The position numbers were made by a program, and so were the translations under genes. Shown one piece after another: positions 9,962 to 20,811 of a stretch of 64,000 nt of DNA (position 1 is the stretch's first letter; every line of letters starts with the position of its first letter). The stretch is taken from NCBI RefSeq assembly GCF_006742205.1, contig NZ_AP019721.1, forward strand, positions 1,426,001 to 1,490,000, written 5' to 3'. The notes below the pieces were generated by a model, which had not been told where the DNA came from, searched no databases, and worked only from the letters and a program-made list of their open reading frames with translations. This stretch comes from Staphylococcus epidermidis. Its GTDB lineage: Bacteria > Bacillota > Bacilli > Staphylococcales > Staphylococcaceae.

Positions 9962-10270
9962 ATGTGGACAGTAGTCAAGATCAGGGCTGACTACGAAGGT
10001 TGGTGGCTATTTGAGGATTGGCCACAAAAAATTGTGGAACAATCAGAATTTACTACATACGACCAAATGTTGGATTATTACATAAATGTATTAAACCATA
10101 GTAAGAAATGTTACGACAATTATGTAGTAGGCAAGTATAATATACATGCTTTTTACAACAATTGTGATTTAAACTTTTGTGAAGACTGTGAGGAAGATTT
10201 ACAAATATTTTATAGTTTTATTATTTTAAAAAATAATGAGGTTTATTTTAATCTTCCAAAAATAGATTGA
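9962..10270 (+). CDS. DUF1033 family protein (MsaA-like position)
   Basis: The 102-residue soluble protein is rich in Trp, Tyr and Asp, with the segment EGWWLFEDWPQKIVE near its start and four to five cysteines in the C-terminal half. It fits the DUF1033 family found next to cspA in staphylococci. In S. aureus the gene upstream of cspA is, as I recall, part of the msaABCR locus (msaA), which affects virulence and biofilm regulation. That link is by position only. GGGAAGGGG precedes the ATG. Confidence 0.75.
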   Translation: MWTVVKIRADYEGWWLFEDWPQKIVEQSEFTTYDQMLDYYINVLNHSKKCYDNYVVGKYNIHAFYNNCDLNFCEDCEEDLQIFYSFIILKNNEVYFNLPKID

Positions 10271-10292
10271 ATGATAATTTTCTATAATTGTA

Positions 10293-10450
10293 TTGCAATT
10301 TAGCTATGACTAAACTATAATGATTATTAAGCAATTGTTTTATTCCATATTGCAAAGAATATTTGATTTATATTAAATTTTAGACATGTATTTTTTGTAA
10401 TATGCGAATAATGCATATTGAAAGAATTTAGTCTTGGAGGTTTCAGAATT
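10293..10450 (+). promoter_or_regulatory. cspA promoter and long 5' leader
   Basis: TTGCAA at 10293 and TATAAT at 10316 are separated by exactly 17 bases, giving a good sigma-A promoter. Transcription would start near 10328, leaving an untranslated leader of about 120 bases before the cspA start. Long structured leaders of this kind are typical of cold-shock genes and can act as thermosensors. The ribosome binding site (TTGGAGG) is just upstream of 10451. Confidence 0.7.
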
Positions 10451-10651
10451 ATGAAACAAGGTACAGTTAAATGGTTTAATGCCGAAAAAGGTTTTGGTTT
10501 CATCGAAGTTGAAGGAGAAAACGACGTATTCGTACACTTCTCAGCAATTAACCAAGAAGGATACAAATCATTAGAAGAAGGTCAATCAGTTGAATTTGAA
10601 GTAGTTGAAGGCGATCGCGGTCCTCAAGCTGCAAACGTTGTTAAACTATAA
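10451..10651 (+). CDS. cspA: major cold shock protein CspA (MsaB)
   Basis: The 66-residue protein starts [20 protein letters not shown] and has both RNA-binding motifs, KGFGFIEV and DVFVHFSAI. It is a single OB-fold RNA chaperone that binds single-stranded RNA and DNA. In S. aureus the same gene is also called msaB and acts as a regulator. I chose the start at 10451, which follows a clear TTGGAGG site. Two successive terminators follow. Confidence 0.97.
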   Translation: MKQGTVKWFNAEKGFGFIEVEGENDVFVHFSAINQEGYKSLEEGQSVEFEVVEGDRGPQAANVVKL

Positions 10652-10680
10652 TAAATAGATTGTAATCATTGACTTTAACT

Positions 10681-10711
10681 AACACCTTACCAAGCAGTAA
10701 GGTGTTTTTTA
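10681..10711 (+). terminator. cspA terminator
   Basis: AACACCTTAC pairs with GTAAGGTGTT around a short loop and is followed by a T run. Confidence 0.9.
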
Positions 10712-10731
10712 TATCAATACATACCGTATCA

Positions 10732-10768
10732 CAGAAGGAAATTGATTTTAATTTCTTTCTGTTTTTTT
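10732..10768 (+). terminator. second terminator-like hairpin after cspA
   Basis: ACAGAAGGAAATT pairs imperfectly with AATTTCTTTCTGT and is followed by seven T residues. It isolates the downstream cassette from cspA read-through. Confidence 0.75.
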
Positions 10769-10871
10769 ATCCCCAAAATAAGAATTATGAGTATCTCATT
10801 ATTTTTGCATGTCTGTGTCTAAAGACAAGCAAAACTTTCGTTAAATAATATAGCCTGCAATATATTTTTTA

Positions 10872-10900
10872 TTGATTTATTAATGTAAACTCTTTATAAT
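10872..10900 (+). promoter_or_regulatory. promoter of the peptide/ABC transporter cassette
   Basis: TTGATT at 10872 and TATAAT at 10895 are separated by 17 bases, giving a near-consensus sigma-A promoter. The predicted start near 10907 leaves a leader of about 30 bases. That leader contains AAGGAGA at a good distance from the ATG at 10936. Confidence 0.75.
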
Positions 10901-10935
10901 TTAAAAAGATAAGTAGGGGGGAAGGAGACATTGTT

Positions 10936-11016
10936 ATGCCAAATCCTTTTAAATTATTGCAGGTTTCAATTGGTCGTTTTTATTTTGGTTACCGTGGTCG
11001 TTTCATTAAATGGTAA
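10936..11016 (+). CDS. 26-residue cationic aromatic peptide, possible bacteriocin or signal
   Basis: This short frame is preceded by AAGGAGA eight bases before its ATG and lies directly under a near-consensus promoter. The peptide begins MPNPFKLL and ends RFYFGYRGRFIKW. It has five basic and no acidic residues, seven aromatic residues, three glycines, a terminal tryptophan and no cysteine. There is no signal peptide or obvious leader with a double-glycine site. Its last codons overlap the start of the next gene (ATGGTAA), which suggests translational coupling. A leaderless antimicrobial peptide or a secreted signal are the main possibilities, given the CPBP protease and ABC transporter downstream. 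A regulatory leader peptide cannot be excluded. I know of no described homologue. Confidence 0.65.
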   Translation: MPNPFKLLQVSIGRFYFGYRGRFIKW

Positions 11017-11590
11017 ATTTTAAAATTGAAAAATTAAGACTAAATAATTTATTCATATCACTAAGTATTGTTATTATTACTACTATTGTACTAAATATAA
11101 GCATTGGAATAATAGCATACCTTAAATTATCTGAATATTGTGAATTTTTATCGATGATTCTTTCTCTTATAATAAGTTTTATAATAATACCTACTTTTCT
11201 CTCTTCAATATTTAATTATAAAACTAATCCATTTAAATTGTTAACTATAAAAATTTACTTTAATATTTTATAATCTTATTAATTTTAATAGTTTATGTTG
11301 ATGATTATAAGTTAATCATATTTTATTTCTTTATAGCTTTAGGGGAAGAAATTTTATTTAGGGAAGTAGTATTTAACATTTTGCTAAATAACTTCAGTTT
11401 ATTAACTTCTATTTCTATTGGTTCTTTACTATTTGCTTTAATCTTACATCTCAATGAGTCATTAGAATCTAATCTATTAATAAGATTTCCCTCAAGTATA
11501 ATTTTGTATGTTATAAGATATAAATTCAAACTTAGTTTTTCAATTATAACTCATTGGATATATAATATTTTTATTGTAGTAATGAGATGA
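11010..11590 (+). pseudogene. CPBP/Abi-family membrane protease, interrupted by a frameshift
   Basis: The first frame runs from 11010 to 11273 (87 residues, several membrane segments). The continuation lies in the -1 frame, open from 11264 to 11590. Joined, they make about 190 residues with the CPBP glutamic-type protease motifs in order. These are EEILFRE near 11345-11365, a Phe/His block (FALILH), and a final H-x3-N (HWIYN) near 11555. One missing base in the AT-rich overlap 11264-11273 would explain the break. CPBP proteins process or give immunity to bacteriocin-like peptides. The start overlaps the stop of the peptide gene. It may be a real mutation, a sequencing error or a phase-variable tract; no canonical slippery heptamer was seen. 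Confidence 0.7.
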
Positions 11591-11595
11591 TTTTC

Positions 11596-12006
11596 ATGAA
11601 ATCAATATTATTATCCCTATTTTTAAACTGTTTATTTTTCTCAATTTTAACTCTTTTAGAATTACGCATTGATGTTTACTTGGCAAATTTATTAATTATT
11701 TTAGTCCCATCTATTACATCAGCTATCTTAATTATTTTCACTTCAAAAATGAAATTATATTTATGGTTAAATGTAATTTCAAACCTAATTTTTTACATTA
11801 TTTATAGTAAATATATCATGCATCTAGATGGTTATCTATCCTATATCGAGAGGGCGCAAATCAATAATAGTGATATAGAAATTAAAATATCTCCAAATAT
11901 GCTTGAATTATCTCAGATTATCTTTTTATTTTTTGTTTATTTAATACCTCAAATGATTGTAGTTTTTATTAAACATAAAAGAGGTGAAATCAATGCTAGA
12001 ATTTAG
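11596..12006 (+). CDS. small integral membrane protein resembling Msa/MsaC
   Basis: The protein of about 136 residues starts MKSILLSLFLNCLFF. It has about four hydrophobic segments and a polar loop near residues 80-105 (YIERAQINNSDIEIKI). In length, N-terminal pattern (MK-x-ILSL, then IILVP) and position between cspA and lysA it resembles S. aureus Msa (modulator of SarA, MsaC), as I remember that protein. Its upstream end overlaps the CPBP frame (ATG at 11587 overlaps the stop). I prefer ATG 11596, which has GAGATGA upstream. Here it is sandwiched between a CPBP gene and an ABC transporter, with its end overlapping the ATPase gene. That suggests a function tied to the transporter or peptide. 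Confidence 0.6.
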   Translation: MKSILLSLFLNCLFFSILTLLELRIDVYLANLLIILVPSITSAILIIFTSKMKLYLWLNVISNLIFYIIYSKYIMHLDGYLSYIERAQINNSDIEIKISPNMLELSQIIFLFFVYLIPQMIVVFIKHKRGEINARI

Positions 12007-12856
12007 AAATGTGTATAAATCTTTTAAGAAGAAAGAAGTATTATGTGATGTTAATTACAAATTATCTGCTGGAGAAAAGGTTGGTCTTATAGGTTCTAAT
12101 GGGTCTGGAAAATCAACATTAATGAAACTTATAGCTAAAACTCAATTACCATCTAAAGGAAATGTTTATTTTAACAATATAGATATACATAAATCTCACA
12201 ATATGATAAAAGATTTTTCTTTCATGATAGGACAAATATATTATCCTGAGTTAAATGCAAGACAAAATATTGAAAATTACCTAAAAATTAATAATAAGAT
12301 TAGCTATATAAGTGAAATTCAAAAGATGCTAAACATTGTAGGTTTAGAAGATATTGAAAAGAAGGTTAAAAATTATTCGTATGGAATGAAACAAAGACTT
12401 TGTTTAGCTATTTGTTTAATTACCAAACCAAAAGTAGCTGTATTAGACGAGCCATTCTTAGGTTTAGATCCGCTTGGGGTAAGGGAATTAAATAATATCA
12501 CTGAGAAATATTCAAAAGAAAAAAACACTTTATTTTTAATATCTAGTCACCAGTTAAAAGAATTAGAAGATCTTTGTGATAGATTTCTATTACTCGAAAA
12601 CCATCAAATTAGAGAAATTGACTTACATAATAGAATATTCACTCAAAAGTTAATATTCAAAAATACTTTAAACAATGCTCCAGAACTAAAGGCTAATTTC
12701 AATTTCATTAAAAAAATTGATAGCAATTCAATAACAATTATAAATAAAGATGAAGAAGTAGATCTTACAAATTTACTTAATTTAGTAGGTAAAAATCCCT
12801 TAATAAAAATTGAAAGTAATGATAATCTATTATCTTCATATTTCTATAAAGAGTAG
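11993..12856 (+). CDS. ABC transporter ATP-binding protein
   Basis: The 287-residue ATPase has Walker A GSNGSGKST (about residues 35-43), a signature-like YSYGMKQRL, Walker B VAVLDEP and a switch histidine in ISSHQLKEL. A C-terminal extension of about 80 residues follows the nucleotide-binding domain. It resembles CcmA/BcrA-type ATPases of ABC-2 exporters used for peptide export or self-immunity. The ATG at 11993 has AGAGGTG at good spacing; a GTG at 11984 is less likely. The gene overlaps the end of the Msa-like gene by 14 bases and is followed eight bases later by its permease. Confidence 0.85.
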   Translation: MLEFRNVYKSFKKKEVLCDVNYKLSAGEKVGLIGSNGSGKSTLMKLIAKTQLPSKGNVYFNNIDIHKSHNMIKDFSFMIGQIYYPELNARQNIENYLKINNKISYISEIQKMLNIVGLEDIEKKVKNYSYGMKQRLCLAICLITKPKVAVLDEPFLGLDPLGVRELNNITEKYSKEKNTLFLISSHQLKELEDLCDRFLLLENHQIREIDLHNRIFTQKLIFKNTLNNAPELKANFNFIKKIDSNSITIINKDEEVDLTNLLNLVGKNPLIKIESNDNLLSSYFYKE

Positions 12857-12864
12857 GTAATATT

Positions 12865-13614
12865 ATGTTTAAATTTAACTTCTTTTATATTTCAAAGATT
12901 CGTGCAACTTGGATGCTTTACCTCATTGGGATTTATCCTCTCTTGATATTCCTAGCTGAATTACTTAATAGTAATTTTCTTTCATTATCAGCAACTCATA
13001 AGAATAGTGTAAGCTTTTTAGAATTATTTATCGCAATATATGATACTCAACAAAAAGTAATGCTATCACTTATAATTATTGGATATTTATCTTCTTTATT
13101 ATTTTATAGCGAAATTAGCACAGGAAGACTATTGTTTTATAAGGATCAAAGTCGCTACAAAATTTTTAATTCTAAATTAACATCTATTATTTCTAGTTAC
13201 TTTATATTCTTATTCATTTTATTATTATCAACGTTAGTAGTTTATTTGTTTTATGTTAACAACCATGAATATTCATCTCATTCTTTTATGTTAAATAACT
13301 CAGAATTAAATCATACTCTAATCTTAAATCTTCTTGGAATCTTTTTAACTGATTTATTCTTAATTTTCTATGTTGTTATTTTTTCTGTGAAATTTAATTC
13401 TGGGATAACTATTATTAGTATGATTTTATGTTACGTGGTCATAAAGATTACAGACAATATTAATAAAATCAAGTTTTCCCCTTCAAATTTCACAAATTTA
13501 GATACCGATAAAAGTTTTATTTTCAACTTATCAATAATGAGCTCTATTACTATTGTTTATATATTCATTATTTACCTCTTAGCAATTACGATTTTCAGAA
13601 AAATTCAATTTTAA
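12865..13614 (+). CDS. ABC-2 type permease of the cassette
   Basis: The 249-residue protein has about six hydrophobic segments and no recognisable extracytoplasmic domain. This is the size and topology of ABC-2 permeases paired with BcrA-like ATPases. It begins MFKFNFFYISKIRATWM, eight bases after the ATPase stop. Only weak purine-rich sequence (GAGTAGGTAAT) precedes the ATG, so translation may be coupled. It is the last gene before the terminator at 13641. It probably exports, or removes from the membrane, the peptide encoded at the start of the cassette. Confidence 0.78.
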   Translation: MFKFNFFYISKIRATWMLYLIGIYPLLIFLAELLNSNFLSLSATHKNSVSFLELFIAIYDTQQKVMLSLIIIGYLSSLLFYSEISTGRLLFYKDQSRYKIFNSKLTSIISSYFIFLFILLLSTLVVYLFYVNNHEYSSHSFMLNNSELNHTLILNLLGIFLTDLFLIFYVVIFSVKFNSGITIISMILCYVVIKITDNINKIKFSPSNFTNLDTDKSFIFNLSIMSSITIVYIFIIYLLAITIFRKIQF

Positions 13615-13640
13615 ATTTCATTTAATTTAATGTAAGTATA

Positions 13641-13684
13641 AACGCCTCGGATAGATATACTGTACCTATCCAAGGCGTTTTCAA
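13641..13684. terminator. terminator at the end of the peptide/ABC cassette
   Basis: AACGCCT-GGATAG pairs with CTATCC-AGGCGTT and is followed by TTTTC. It lies between the convergent cassette and lysA and could serve both strands. Confidence 0.85.
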
Positions 13685-13745
13685 ATAGTTTTTAATCGAA
13701 ATCATATTGATAGTAGTTGAGCTTTTACTCGCTCACTTTTTAGAA

Positions 13746-15011
13746 TTATTTCGTATCATTAATAATTAACTGTCTCAATGATTGACGTTTAATCACTTCA
13801 CGTGCTTTTCCATCTTTCAAGAAAAATACTGGAGGTTTTTGCATTTGATTATAATTTGAAGCCATTGAATAATGATACGCACCAGTAGAAAGTATTGCTA
13901 GGTAATCACCTCTATGAACAGAAGAGGGTAATGGGGCATCTCGTACGATAATATCACCAGATTCACAGAGTTTACCTGCAATTGTTACAGATTCATTAGC
14001 TTTTTCATTTCTGTTAACTAACAACGCCTCATACTGTGCACCATAAAGTGCAGTTCGTATGTGATCACTCATTCCGCCATCAACTGATACATATTTATTA
14101 ACTCCAGGGATATCTTTAATTGTACCAACCTCATATAAAGTGATACCTGCTTCTCCAACAATTGAACGGCCAGGTTCTATCCCAATTTCAGGAATATTGT
14201 ACTGCAATGCTTGCGCAGTTTCTTTAATAGCTTCAGTAATTTCAGATATTCCTTGCTCAATAGGGAAACTTTCATCTCCTTCGACATATTTAATTCCGAA
14301 ACCACCGCCTATGTTTAGTAAACTCACTTCAATTCGTTCACTTGCTAACCAATTAAGCACAATTTTAGCTGTCTTAATCATCGGCTCAGTGCCTTCGATT
14401 TGAGAGCCAATATGGAAATGTATACCTTTAAGTTGCAAATGTTTCGTTGCTTTTACTTTATTAACTGCATTTAATGCTAGACCGTGTTTGATTGATAATC
14501 CAAATTTACTATCTTCCTGTCCAGTTTGAATAAATTCATGTGTATGGGCTTCAACCCCAGGATTTACACGTAATACAACATCTACATTACTATCAGCATA
14601 TTTATCAATAAGCTCTATTTCCTCGAGCGTATCCACTACAAAATAACCAATCTGATTATCTAATGCATATTGAATCTCGCGTTTCGTCTTGTTGTTCCCA
14701 TGGAAGTGAATACGTTTCGAATCAAATCCTGCTTCAAGAGCAGTATAAAGTTCACCTTCAGAAACAACATCTAATTGTAAATTTTCTTCATCAATTAATT
14801 TAACCATCTGAATACAAGTGAAAGCTTTTGAGGCATAAGATATATTGTAGCTTAAACCACTTGCTTCAAATGCTTTATGATATCTTCTTATCTGATTACG
14901 AATTTGGTCTTCATCGTAAACAATCGAAGGTGTACCAAAACTTTGTGCAATAGTTTTTAAGCTTGTACCTCCCATTGTCAGTTCGCCATTATCATTATAA
15001 TTAACTACCAT
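13746..15011 (-). CDS. lysA: diaminopimelate decarboxylase
   Basis: The 421-residue PLP enzyme of the alanine racemase/ornithine decarboxylase fold III class converts meso-diaminopimelate to lysine. Visible motifs are the PLP lysine region YASKAFTC near residue 61, HFHGNNK, the glycine loop GGGFGIKY, the EPGRSIV block and the C-terminal CESGDI. A strong AAGGAG lies in the end of alr, which it follows without a gap. It is the last gene of the lysine/DAP operon. Confidence 0.97.
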   Translation of the reverse strand: MVVNYNDNGELTMGGTSLKTIAQSFGTPSIVYDEDQIRNQIRRYHKAFEASGLSYNISYASKAFTCIQMVKLIDEENLQLDVVSEGELYTALEAGFDSKRIHFHGNNKTKREIQYALDNQIGYFVVDTLEEIELIDKYADSNVDVVLRVNPGVEAHTHEFIQTGQEDSKFGLSIKHGLALNAVNKVKATKHLQLKGIHFHIGSQIEGTEPMIKTAKIVLNWLASERIEVSLLNIGGGFGIKYVEGDESFPIEQGISEITEAIKETAQALQYNIPEIGIEPGRSIVGEAGITLYEVGTIKDIPGVNKYVSVDGGMSDHIRTALYGAQYEALLVNRNEKANESVTIAGKLCESGDIIVRDAPLPSSVHRGDYLAILSTGAYHYSMASNYNQMQKPPVFFLKDGKAREVIKRQSLRQLIINDTK

Positions 15012-16085
15012 TTATAAATACTCCTTCATAAGAGAATCGTGATTCATTGCGCTTAATTGTTCTGAATTTGCGCCAACACCTTTAAATGTAAATTCATCTA
15101 TACGTATATCCTTATTATATAATATGACTTCGTCTTGTGCATGAACTTCGTCATCAACTTCAATAAACATATGACTCATCATTAGTGCTCTAATTGGATA
15201 TCGCTTGCCATTAATTATAGCTTCGTGTTTTGCTCTTGATTTTAGAATACCATCGCCATAACCTATATCAACAACAGCTAATTGAGTGTGGTCATTCTTT
15301 ACTTCAAAGGCGAAACTATATCCACAATAATCACCTTTATTTACATCACGAACTTGTATAACATTACCTTTAACAGTCAAAGATTGAGTAATGCGTTCTT
15401 CATTTATAAGACTATATGGTCTTGAACCATAAAGGGCAATTCCAACTCTAGCATGAGTGTGATGAGGAAGTAACATTTGATTCTCACGAAAATAACTTGC
15501 ACTATTTTGTGAATGTATCATATCAAAATGATAATTTTCATTTAAAAGTGTATTTATCAAGTTTAACCAAGCATCACGTTCCATTTTATATTCATCTACG
15601 TCAAATTCGTCTGCATACCCAAAATGCGTCCATATTCCTGAAATAATCATTTTATCTTGATTATTTTGATCATGATCTTTTAAAACTTCACGTATTTCTT
15701 CGATATTTCTAAAACCGGAACGATGTAATAAATTTTCATATTCTAAATGTACATGAATGCCTTTTAAATCTTGTTTATATTTATAATAATAGTTTAAAGA
15801 GGGGAGTGTCATATGAATATCATAACGTTTTACTAAATCAAAATCATAAACAGGATTCATTAAAAATATAGTTGCTTCAGGTGCTATTTTTCTAACTCGT
15901 ATAGCTTCATTTAATGAAGTTGTGCTAAATGTATTAATTTCCGCTTTTAAAAATGTTTTCACTGCAAACTCAAGTCCATAATGATATGCATTGTTTTTTA
16001 CAACTGCCATTATTGGTTCGTTATTTTTTACTTTTACTGCATTCTGATAAAATGCTTCTGTGTCTAATGACCAAATTGCTGTCAA
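15012..16085 (-). CDS. alr: alanine racemase (Alr2 type) in the lysine operon
   Basis: The 357-residue fold III PLP enzyme has the cofactor lysine in [12 protein letters not shown] near residue 30 and the catalytic tyrosine region around [10 protein letters not shown]. It interconverts L- and D-alanine for peptidoglycan. Staphylococci have a second alr elsewhere. The copy in the dap operon is usually named alr2 and may be less active or differ in substrate. It sits directly before lysA with zero spacing, supporting cotranscription. It groups peptide-stem amino acid supply in one unit. Confidence 0.9.
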   Translation of the reverse strand: MTAIWSLDTEAFYQNAVKVKNNEPIMAVVKNNAYHYGLEFAVKTFLKAEINTFSTTSLNEAIRVRKIAPEATIFLMNPVYDFDLVKRYDIHMTLPSLNYYYKYKQDLKGIHVHLEYENLLHRSGFRNIEEIREVLKDHDQNNQDKMIISGIWTHFGYADEFDVDEYKMERDAWLNLINTLLNENYHFDMIHSQNSASYFRENQMLLPHHTHARVGIALYGSRPYSLINEERITQSLTVKGNVIQVRDVNKGDYCGYSFAFEVKNDHTQLAVVDIGYGDGILKSRAKHEAIINGKRYPIRALMMSHMFIEVDDEVHAQDEVILYNKDIRIDEFTFKGVGANSEQLSAMNHDSLMKEYL

Positions 16086-16090
16086 TTGCT

Positions 16091-17242
16091 TTACACCTCT
16101 TTATAATTTCTTAACAAATGCTCGTAATAATTTACAACGTCAATTAATATTTTCTCATCAAAATTAAGATGGGCAGTATGAAGACCAGTCACAAAACCTT
16201 TTTCATTGTTTTGTGTACCAACAAATACAAAATATGAAGGGGCAAGTTGTTGACCATAAAAACTAAAATCTTCACCGAACAGGAAGGGTAGTTTTTTTTC
16301 AACTATTTCTAAATTTGCACCTTTTATAGCGTTCTCAACGGCTTGACGTAATTGTGGATGATTCATTGTTGGTGGATATCCTTCTTCAAATTTAACCTCA
16401 CATTCAACATTAAATAATAATTGAACACTTTTCGCAATTTTATGCATTTGGTGTTTTACAATAGCTAAATCTTCTGTGTCATATGTACGAATTGTACCTT
16501 CAAGATAACCATGACTCGGTACTGTATTAATAGCTTCACCAGCTTCAAAATGACCCATATGAATAATGTTACGTTTCAATCCATTCAAATGAAATTGTTG
16601 GATTTGGCCGATTTGACTTAAGACATGCTGTAACCCCTCACCACATGAATGACCTTGCTCCTTATCAGCAACATGACTAGATAATCCTTTTAAAAAGAAG
16701 CGATATTCAGTGGCACTTGCAGTGATTTCTTCATCTCGAATTACAATTTTACCTTCTTTTTCAAACGGATTAACGTGAAAACCAAACACCGCTTCAATAG
16801 GGTACTTGTCAAAAGCGCCAGCTTTGATTAAACGATTAGCTCCTCCACCGGTTTCTTCGGCAGGTTGAAATATAAACACTACATTATGAGGTAATTCAGA
16901 TTTGTCATACAATGCTTTACACCTTTTAACAAAAAGCATAAGTGCTGTCGTATGACCATCATGACCACACGCGTGCATGACATTATCATTCTTACTTTTA
17001 AAATCAATATCATTTTCTTCATAAATTGGTAACGCGTCTATATCTGCTCTGAATGCAATAGTGTGGTGACTATTACCTTCCAAATAAGCAATAACACCAG
17101 TTTTAAGTGGTCGGTCGTAAGGTACGCCTAAATCCTCTAAAAATGATGTTATATACGATGTCGTTTCAAATTCATGTAAACTTAATTCTGGATACTGATG
17201 TAAATGTCTTCTGTGCAATGTAACGAATTCTAACTCGTTCAT
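16091..17242 (-). CDS. hipO: M20 amidohydrolase, probable N-acetyl-diaminopimelate deacetylase
   Basis: The 383-residue M20 peptidase-family protein has metal-binding motifs including [19 protein letters not shown] and PAEETGGGA. In the acetylase branch of lysine synthesis this enzyme removes the acetyl group from N-acetyl-LL-diaminopimelate. The neighbouring DapD/DapH acetyltransferase supports that role over the older hippurate hydrolase name. I chose ATG 17242 (MNELEFV), since AAGGGATGG precedes it at proper spacing. The ATG at 17254 lies inside that site. A gap of about 160 bases separates it from dapD. Confidence 0.88.
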   Translation of the reverse strand: MNELEFVTLHRRHLHQYPELSLHEFETTSYITSFLEDLGVPYDRPLKTGVIAYLEGNSHHTIAFRADIDALPIYEENDIDFKSKNDNVMHACGHDGHTTALMLFVKRCKALYDKSELPHNVVFIFQPAEETGGGANRLIKAGAFDKYPIEAVFGFHVNPFEKEGKIVIRDEEITASATEYRFFLKGLSSHVADKEQGHSCGEGLQHVLSQIGQIQQFHLNGLKRNIIHMGHFEAGEAINTVPSHGYLEGTIRTYDTEDLAIVKHQMHKIAKSVQLLFNVECEVKFEEGYPPTMNHPQLRQAVENAIKGANLEIVEKKLPFLFGEDFSFYGQQLAPSYFVFVGTQNNEKGFVTGLHTAHLNFDEKILIDVVNYYEHLLRNYKEV

Positions 17243-17399
17243 AAAATTATCCATCCCTTATATAACTATTTCTTTAATATTTCAATGTGTATCATTCTAT
17301 AATAAAAAGGCGAAATTAATGATTAATGCATCATATATAAATTAATCATTGGATTCCACCTTGAACATATTTTTTTATCTACACAATTATTCTATGTCG

Positions 17400-18122
17400 T
17401 TATTCATTATTTAATTTACGCAGTGCAGACACAATCTCACGTTTTGAGTCTTGAACTTCTGAAGTTTGTTTAATTACTTTAGCAGGCGTACCAGCAACTA
17501 CAGCTCCAGCTGGCACATCTTGAGTTACAATAGCTCCAGCTGCTACAATAGCACCTGCACCAACGCGTACACCTTCAAGAATAACAGCATTTGCTCCAAT
17601 TAAAACATTGTCTTCAATGACAACTGGGGAAGCACTTGGAGGTTCAATGACACCAGCTAAAACAGCACCTGCACCAACATGAACATTTTTTCCTGTTGTA
17701 GCTCGTCCACCAAGTGTTGCGTTCATGTCTATCATTGTTCCTTCTCCTACAATAGCTCCAATATTAATCGTAGCACCCATCATAACCACAGCACCATCTT
17801 CAATGATTGCTTGCTCACGAATAAACGCACCTGGCTCAATACGAGCATTTGTGTTTGTTAAATCTTTAAGCGGTATAGCTGAATTACGACGATCCATCTC
17901 AATTTCTAATTCAGTGATTAATGAATGATTTTGTTGATAAAATTGTTTCCATTCATCTGCTTCACAGAAAATTACTTTTGAATGTTCAGAGCCAAAAACT
18001 TTAAAAGATTCTGGGAATGTGACATTTTCAAAATGACCATTTACATAAACTTTGAGTGGTGTTGATTTCTTAGCATCACTAATATATTGAATGATTTCTT
18101 GAGCTGATAAATGTTGTACCAT
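17400..18122 (-). CDS. dapD: tetrahydrodipicolinate N-acetyltransferase (DapD/DapH)
   Basis: The 240-residue acetyltransferase has an N-terminal alpha-helical domain and a left-handed beta-helix of hexapeptide repeats, for example [20 protein letters not shown]. It acetylates tetrahydrodipicolinate from acetyl-CoA, the first dedicated step of the acetylase branch towards diaminopimelate. The protein corresponds to the DapH type, although staphylococcal genomes often call it dapD. AAAGGAG lies before the ATG. It follows dapB after 21 bases. Confidence 0.95.
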   Translation of the reverse strand: MVQHLSAQEIIQYISDAKKSTPLKVYVNGHFENVTFPESFKVFGSEHSKVIFCEADEWKQFYQQNHSLITELEIEMDRRNSAIPLKDLTNTNARIEPGAFIREQAIIEDGAVVMMGATINIGAIVGEGTMIDMNATLGGRATTGKNVHVGAGAVLAGVIEPPSASPVVIEDNVLIGANAVILEGVRVGAGAIVAAGAIVTQDVPAGAVVAGTPAKVIKQTSEVQDSKREIVSALRKLNNE

Positions 18123-18143
18123 AAGTTGAATAACTCCTTTGAT

Positions 18144-18865
18144 TTATAGATTATTAAAAGTATAAAAACCTGGGTTTTTGTGAATTAATTTTTCTGCAGC
18201 GCCAATGGCACCATTTGCAAAGATATCTTTTGATTGTGCTTTATGTGAGATAGTAATTGTTTCATCAGTACCTGCAAATAATATGTCATGTTCCCCGACA
18301 ATCGTACCACCACGAACAGCATGTATACCTATCTCATCATGAGTTCTCTTCTCAGTTTTTTCGTGTCTATCATAAACAGGTGAGACATTGTCACGTAATT
18401 CTTTAATGACATCATACAATTTAACTAATGTGCCACTAGGAGCATCGACTTTTTTATTATGATGCGCTTCTGTTAGTTCGATATCGAAATCTTGTAGTAG
18501 GGGAACTGCAGTTTCTAATATTTTAGTTAATGCATGGACACCGTAACTCATATTTGCACTAAAAAATACAGGTGTTCTTTGACTTAGCGTTTCCAATTTT
18601 TGTATTAACGTTTCTTTTTCACCTGTAGTTGCTATGACAAGAGGCAAATTGAATTGTTCTTCTAATAGAGGAAAGAGCAATTCAGGATTTGAAAAGTCAA
18701 TAGCAACATCAGCTTCTTTACATTCACTAATGTGTTGATATTGTGAATAAGGTGTCGACGCTTTTGAAGTTCTATCTATAACTCCAACAATTTCATGACC
18801 TTTATCTTCAGCTAATCGTGCAACTCTTTGATTCATTGCACCATATCCAATTAATAGTATGTTCA

Positions 18866-18866
<1 letters not shown>
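18144..18866 (-). CDS. dapB: dihydrodipicolinate reductase
   Basis: The 240-residue protein has an N-terminal nucleotide-binding motif [10 protein letters not shown] and a conserved catalytic block, [14 protein letters not shown], with the active-site His and Lys. It reduces dihydrodipicolinate to tetrahydrodipicolinate using NAD(P)H. Its start overlaps the last base of dapA (ATAATG), so translation is probably coupled. Confidence 0.96.
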
Positions 18867-20741
<1,875 letters not shown>

Positions 20742-20811
20742 AATAAATAGTCACTCCATTCTTAATATTGGTAATTTTTAGAAAATTTATAATAAATATA
20801 TCATATGAATA

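Noticed and set aside
11264..11273. Programmed -1 ribosomal frameshift in the CPBP gene
   Set aside because: No X-XXY-YYZ slippery heptamer or following stem was found. An indel is simpler.
11323..11529. Minus-strand frame of 68 codons in the CPBP gene
   Set aside because: The plus strand here carries the conserved CPBP motifs. The minus frame lacks a ribosome binding site.
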